Source: Cristatella mucedo
Taxonomy: Eukaryota; Bryozoa; Phylactolaemata; Cristatellidae
Reading direction: 5' to 3'
Length of the DNA: 64,000 bases
Assembly: GCA_009760855.2 (NCBI GenBank)
Contig: WPIO01000069.1
Span: 738,501 to 802,500, forward strand
Position numbers and translations under genes: made by a program. Below the pieces are notes generated by a model. It was not told where the DNA came from. It saw nothing but the letters and a program-made list of their open reading frames with translations, and made no database searches. Below are positions 61,916-64,000 of this stretch, in pieces. The first letter of the stretch is position 1; each line of letters begins with the position of its first letter.

Positions 61916-62520
61916 TCAACTAAGCTTTTGGCGTAATTCTTGATTTCTTTTAAACTGGGCAGGATTATTTATTTTGTCTTTCAAGAAATCAGTTGAAAAT
62001 TTATCTTTGAGGCCTATGCCAAATTTGGATTTCGCGGATACAACTGCCGCAACCGTCTTCGCATTATTGCAGACAAAATCTGGCTGACGTGGATTCAAAA
62101 AGATACGAGCAGCTGCCTCAGCCAATACAAGGTCAGAAATGTTTCTTGTTTGTGTCCGATTAGGTTCTGGGTCAGAAGAAGTTTCACCATGAATGTAGTC
62201 ATGGTTCAGAGCTGCTTTGTCTAAATTATTGACTCCCGAATAGCCTTTGTCTAAACGTTATCTGAATTTGGTTGATGGGCCGACGAAGGAATACTTACCT
62301 GTTTCGTTGAATGATCCATCTTGAACAAATTCTCCGGGGTTAGAAAGCCCGTGCGTCTCAAAATTTTTGCATGTTGAGTTTTTGTTACGAGAATGACATC
62401 AGGGCCGACCAAAGAATCTTCAGAGAACCTTAGCGACAGTGGCTCTTTACTTTTTGCAAGGATTAACGTTTGGTACTCTGAGAGACCTAAACTAACTTCT
62501 TGGTACGACGTAATTATATA
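61916..62520 (-). pseudogene. Maverick-type minor capsid protein with PLA2-like domain, decayed
   Basis: Minus strand, in order: a segment with SEYQTLILAKSKEPLSLRFS and VGPDVILVTKTQHAKILRR (62520-62340), then a frame change, KYSFVGPSTKFR, a stop, GYSGVNNLDKAALNHDYIHG, and a 69-codon open end (61916-62125) with AAARIFLNPRQPDF. The GxNNLDxAAxxHD block is the phospholipase A2-like motif shared by parvovirus VP1 N-termini and Maverick minor capsid proteins; the His-Asp pair is present, the Tyr of H-D-x-x-Y reads His. One stop and at least one frameshift make it non-functional. Confidence 0.6.
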
Positions 62521-62644
62521 TAATATTTGATTTTTAATTTAGTGGAAAAGGAAACTAATATATAAGAGTTTGATCAAGTAACTGCATTGCACGAGCTAGT
62601 GATGGAACTACTGGACTACAATGCTGAAATAGGGGTTTTTAGAT

Positions 62645-63087
62645 AGAGAGTGAGACGGCAAGGGGTTAAGCAAGGAATCGTGGCGGGCTATATAAGGGCA
62701 GATGGTTATAGAGAAATAATATTGATGGAAAACAGTTTCTTGCTCATCGATTTTCCTAGTTAATTATGAAAGGAGAAAATCCGGTTAATGAGATTGATCA
62801 CGAAAACAGTAAACGTTCCAATAACAGGTTTTGTAATTTGAGAGAGGCAACTCATTCAGAGAATGCCACGAACAGAATTAGGTGGCTCCTCTAAATATAT
62901 TGGTGTTTGGTGAGATAAAAAAAAGGCGTGCTCCATTTACTACAGAAAGTACACAATTCCACATAGGATATTTTGTTAATCCCGTTGCAGATGCAGAATC
63001 ACGCGATATTGCAGCATCCAACTCCATCTACAATATGCAAAAGCTTAATTTTCAATATTTTCTTACAGAAGCTTGTTCGATACATTG
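62645..63087 (+). pseudogene. HNH-AP2 homing-type endonuclease, decayed
   Basis: The + strand shows, over two or three frames, the layout of phage- and organelle-type HNH endonucleases: GYIRADGYREIIL, then AHRFS followed by a stop, then NPVNEIDHENSKRSNNRFCN and LREATHSENATNRIRW (HNH core: the EIDH histidine, the NR and the distal N are visible). Next comes KYIGVW and, in another frame, HIGYFVNPVADAESRDIAAS and MQKLNF, which resembles an AP2 DNA-binding domain. A stop ends the HNH frame at 62878-62880. This class makes site-specific cuts and spreads by homing. Its presence inside a Maverick-like block is unexpected. Confidence 0.65.
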
Positions 63088-63104
63088 ATTTCTAATTATC
63101 ACAA

Positions 63105-63330
63105 CGCTTTGCAACGATCTCTAAACTTTAAAATTTCTGTGTGAATTTCTTCTAGTGAACGCCCTTCCGCGTAGAGCTTAGCTTGCAACATTAATGATTC
63201 TGATTTGTTGTCCCACGTTTTGACCTCTATCGGCGACTGCTCTACCTTTTTAATCGCTGCTTTGACTTCAGGTGAGAAATCAACATCCGACTTTTATACC
63301 AAGTTCTCTCCGTTGTTAATTTAATCTAAC
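63105..63330 (-). pseudogene. unknown charged protein, C-terminal piece
   Basis: The minus frame reads VDFSPEVKAAIKKVEQSPIE, LMLQAKLYAEGRSLEEIHTE and ILKFRDRCKAL to a stop at about 63106; upstream there are stops. It is a helical, charged C-terminus of unknown function, with coding character similar to neighbouring viral-like genes. Confidence 0.4.
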
Positions 63331-63379
63331 CACCTCCGTACTTCTGACATATCAACTCTCAACTCGTTGTGCCATATTT

Positions 63380-64000
63380 ATATCGATTTAGGTGATGTTG
63401 TTGTTCCAAGAGGAATACTTGTGGTTGGAGCAACATAAGTTCTTCCTGATTAAAAAACAAGAGTACTTAGGCCGCCACCATATACGACAAATGGAATACT
63501 TGTTCAATTATTAGGTGGATATACATTAGATGAAAATAAAAAACTAGTAGAGAGTACATTTTTCAAAGTAGGATCGGACTTATACGATGAGCAGATAAGA
63601 ATGAGTGCTTATATAGCCACAAGATAAAATACTAACAAGGAAATCCTTAGATATACAGGATACATCGTTCCTTCAAGAAAATAAAATAACAAATCTTGGA
63701 AGTACCGGTGATGCTTTGGAGACAGTAAAGATTTTTCAGACAACAATTATCTTAGGGAAGATTCTGATTTGGTAATAAGAGGAGATTTATCTGCTAATTC
63801 TAAAAAAAATATCTAGGCTTATTAAATCCTGTAAATAGAACTGATATAGCTAAGAAAGAATACCCTAGATGATGACAAAGTTGGAAAAGATAATCAAGAG
63901 TTGATTAAAGGTAACCTAAAGGTAAATCAATTAGTTATTACAGGAAGTACTTTAAGAGGTTTTTATACAGTCTTGTCTTTTTTTTCTATTTCCAAGGAAG
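63380..64000 (+). pseudogene. unknown structural-like gene of the viral block, running off the window
   Basis: Successive + frames give IDLGDVVVPRGILVVGAT, then LLGGYTLDENKKLVESTFFK and VGSDLYDEQIRMSAYIATR, then SFLQENKITNLGSTGDALET, then DDDKVGKDNQELIKGNLKVN. The KITNLG motif followed by acidic/Ala residues recalls trimeric fibre or tail proteins; that is only a hint. At least four stops or frameshifts. It may continue beyond 64000. Confidence 0.35.

Noticed and set aside
62645-63087. Bacteriophage contamination as the source of the HNH gene
   Set aside because: It lies in the same block as Maverick-type genes and near LINE insertions shared with host introns; contamination cannot be fully excluded without read data.

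Overview
The window is nuclear DNA from an animal, most likely an invertebrate that I cannot place further. The evidence is spliced genes with an animal-type ASTE1 (asteroid) nuclease, a C2H2 zinc-finger protein, many 5'-truncated LINEs of the CR1/L2 type, tRNA-derived SINEs, long (GT)n and (GA)n microsatellites, and remnants of a Maverick/adintovirus-like element. Exons are GC-rich; introns and the right-hand end are AT-rich.

Layout. (1) 1-3188: a LINE fragment and gene-free DNA, with a doubtful partial exon at the left edge. (2) 3189-21865, + strand: an 11-exon gene for a six-finger C2H2 protein (851 codons by my splicing model, every junction phase-compatible). (3) 21866-26886: its probable 3' end, then repeats. 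(4) 26887-41026, + strand: a five-exon ASTE1 homologue (849 codons by my model, all phases closing). (5) 41027-50160: a repeat-rich stretch with a LINE carrying much of a reverse transcriptase, several SINEs and a diverged MITE-like copy. (6) 50161-51087, - strand: an uninterrupted gene for a beta-propeller-like protein. (7) 51088-54550: repeats and unassigned DNA. (8) about 54550-64000: an AT-rich block holding decayed genes of a Maverick (Polinton)/adintovirus-like element: penton-like minor capsid, packaging ATPase, adenovirus-type protease, a PLA2-like minor capsid protein, an HNH-AP2 endonuclease and unassigned pieces. It is cut by at least four later LINE insertions. No DNA polymerase B or integrase is visible; they could lie beyond the right edge.

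Repeats. Family A LINEs end in a short 3' tail plus (ATT)n. Family B LINEs end in a TGTAATGTAATGTATCTCC-type tail. Family C is known only from two 3' ends. SINE-A has a tRNA-like head with a perfect B box and its own tail. SINE-B has a tRNA-like head and ends in a tail resembling the family A LINE tail. A TIR-bounded element of about 615 bp lies in ASTE1 intron 3.

The two spliced genes share one unusual feature: each has one intron whose donor reads GCGAGT instead of GTGAGT, and in both cases the GC-AG model is what keeps the frame. All boundaries of repeats are estimates made by eye from cross-comparison inside the window; family names rest on recognised protein motifs, not on a database search.
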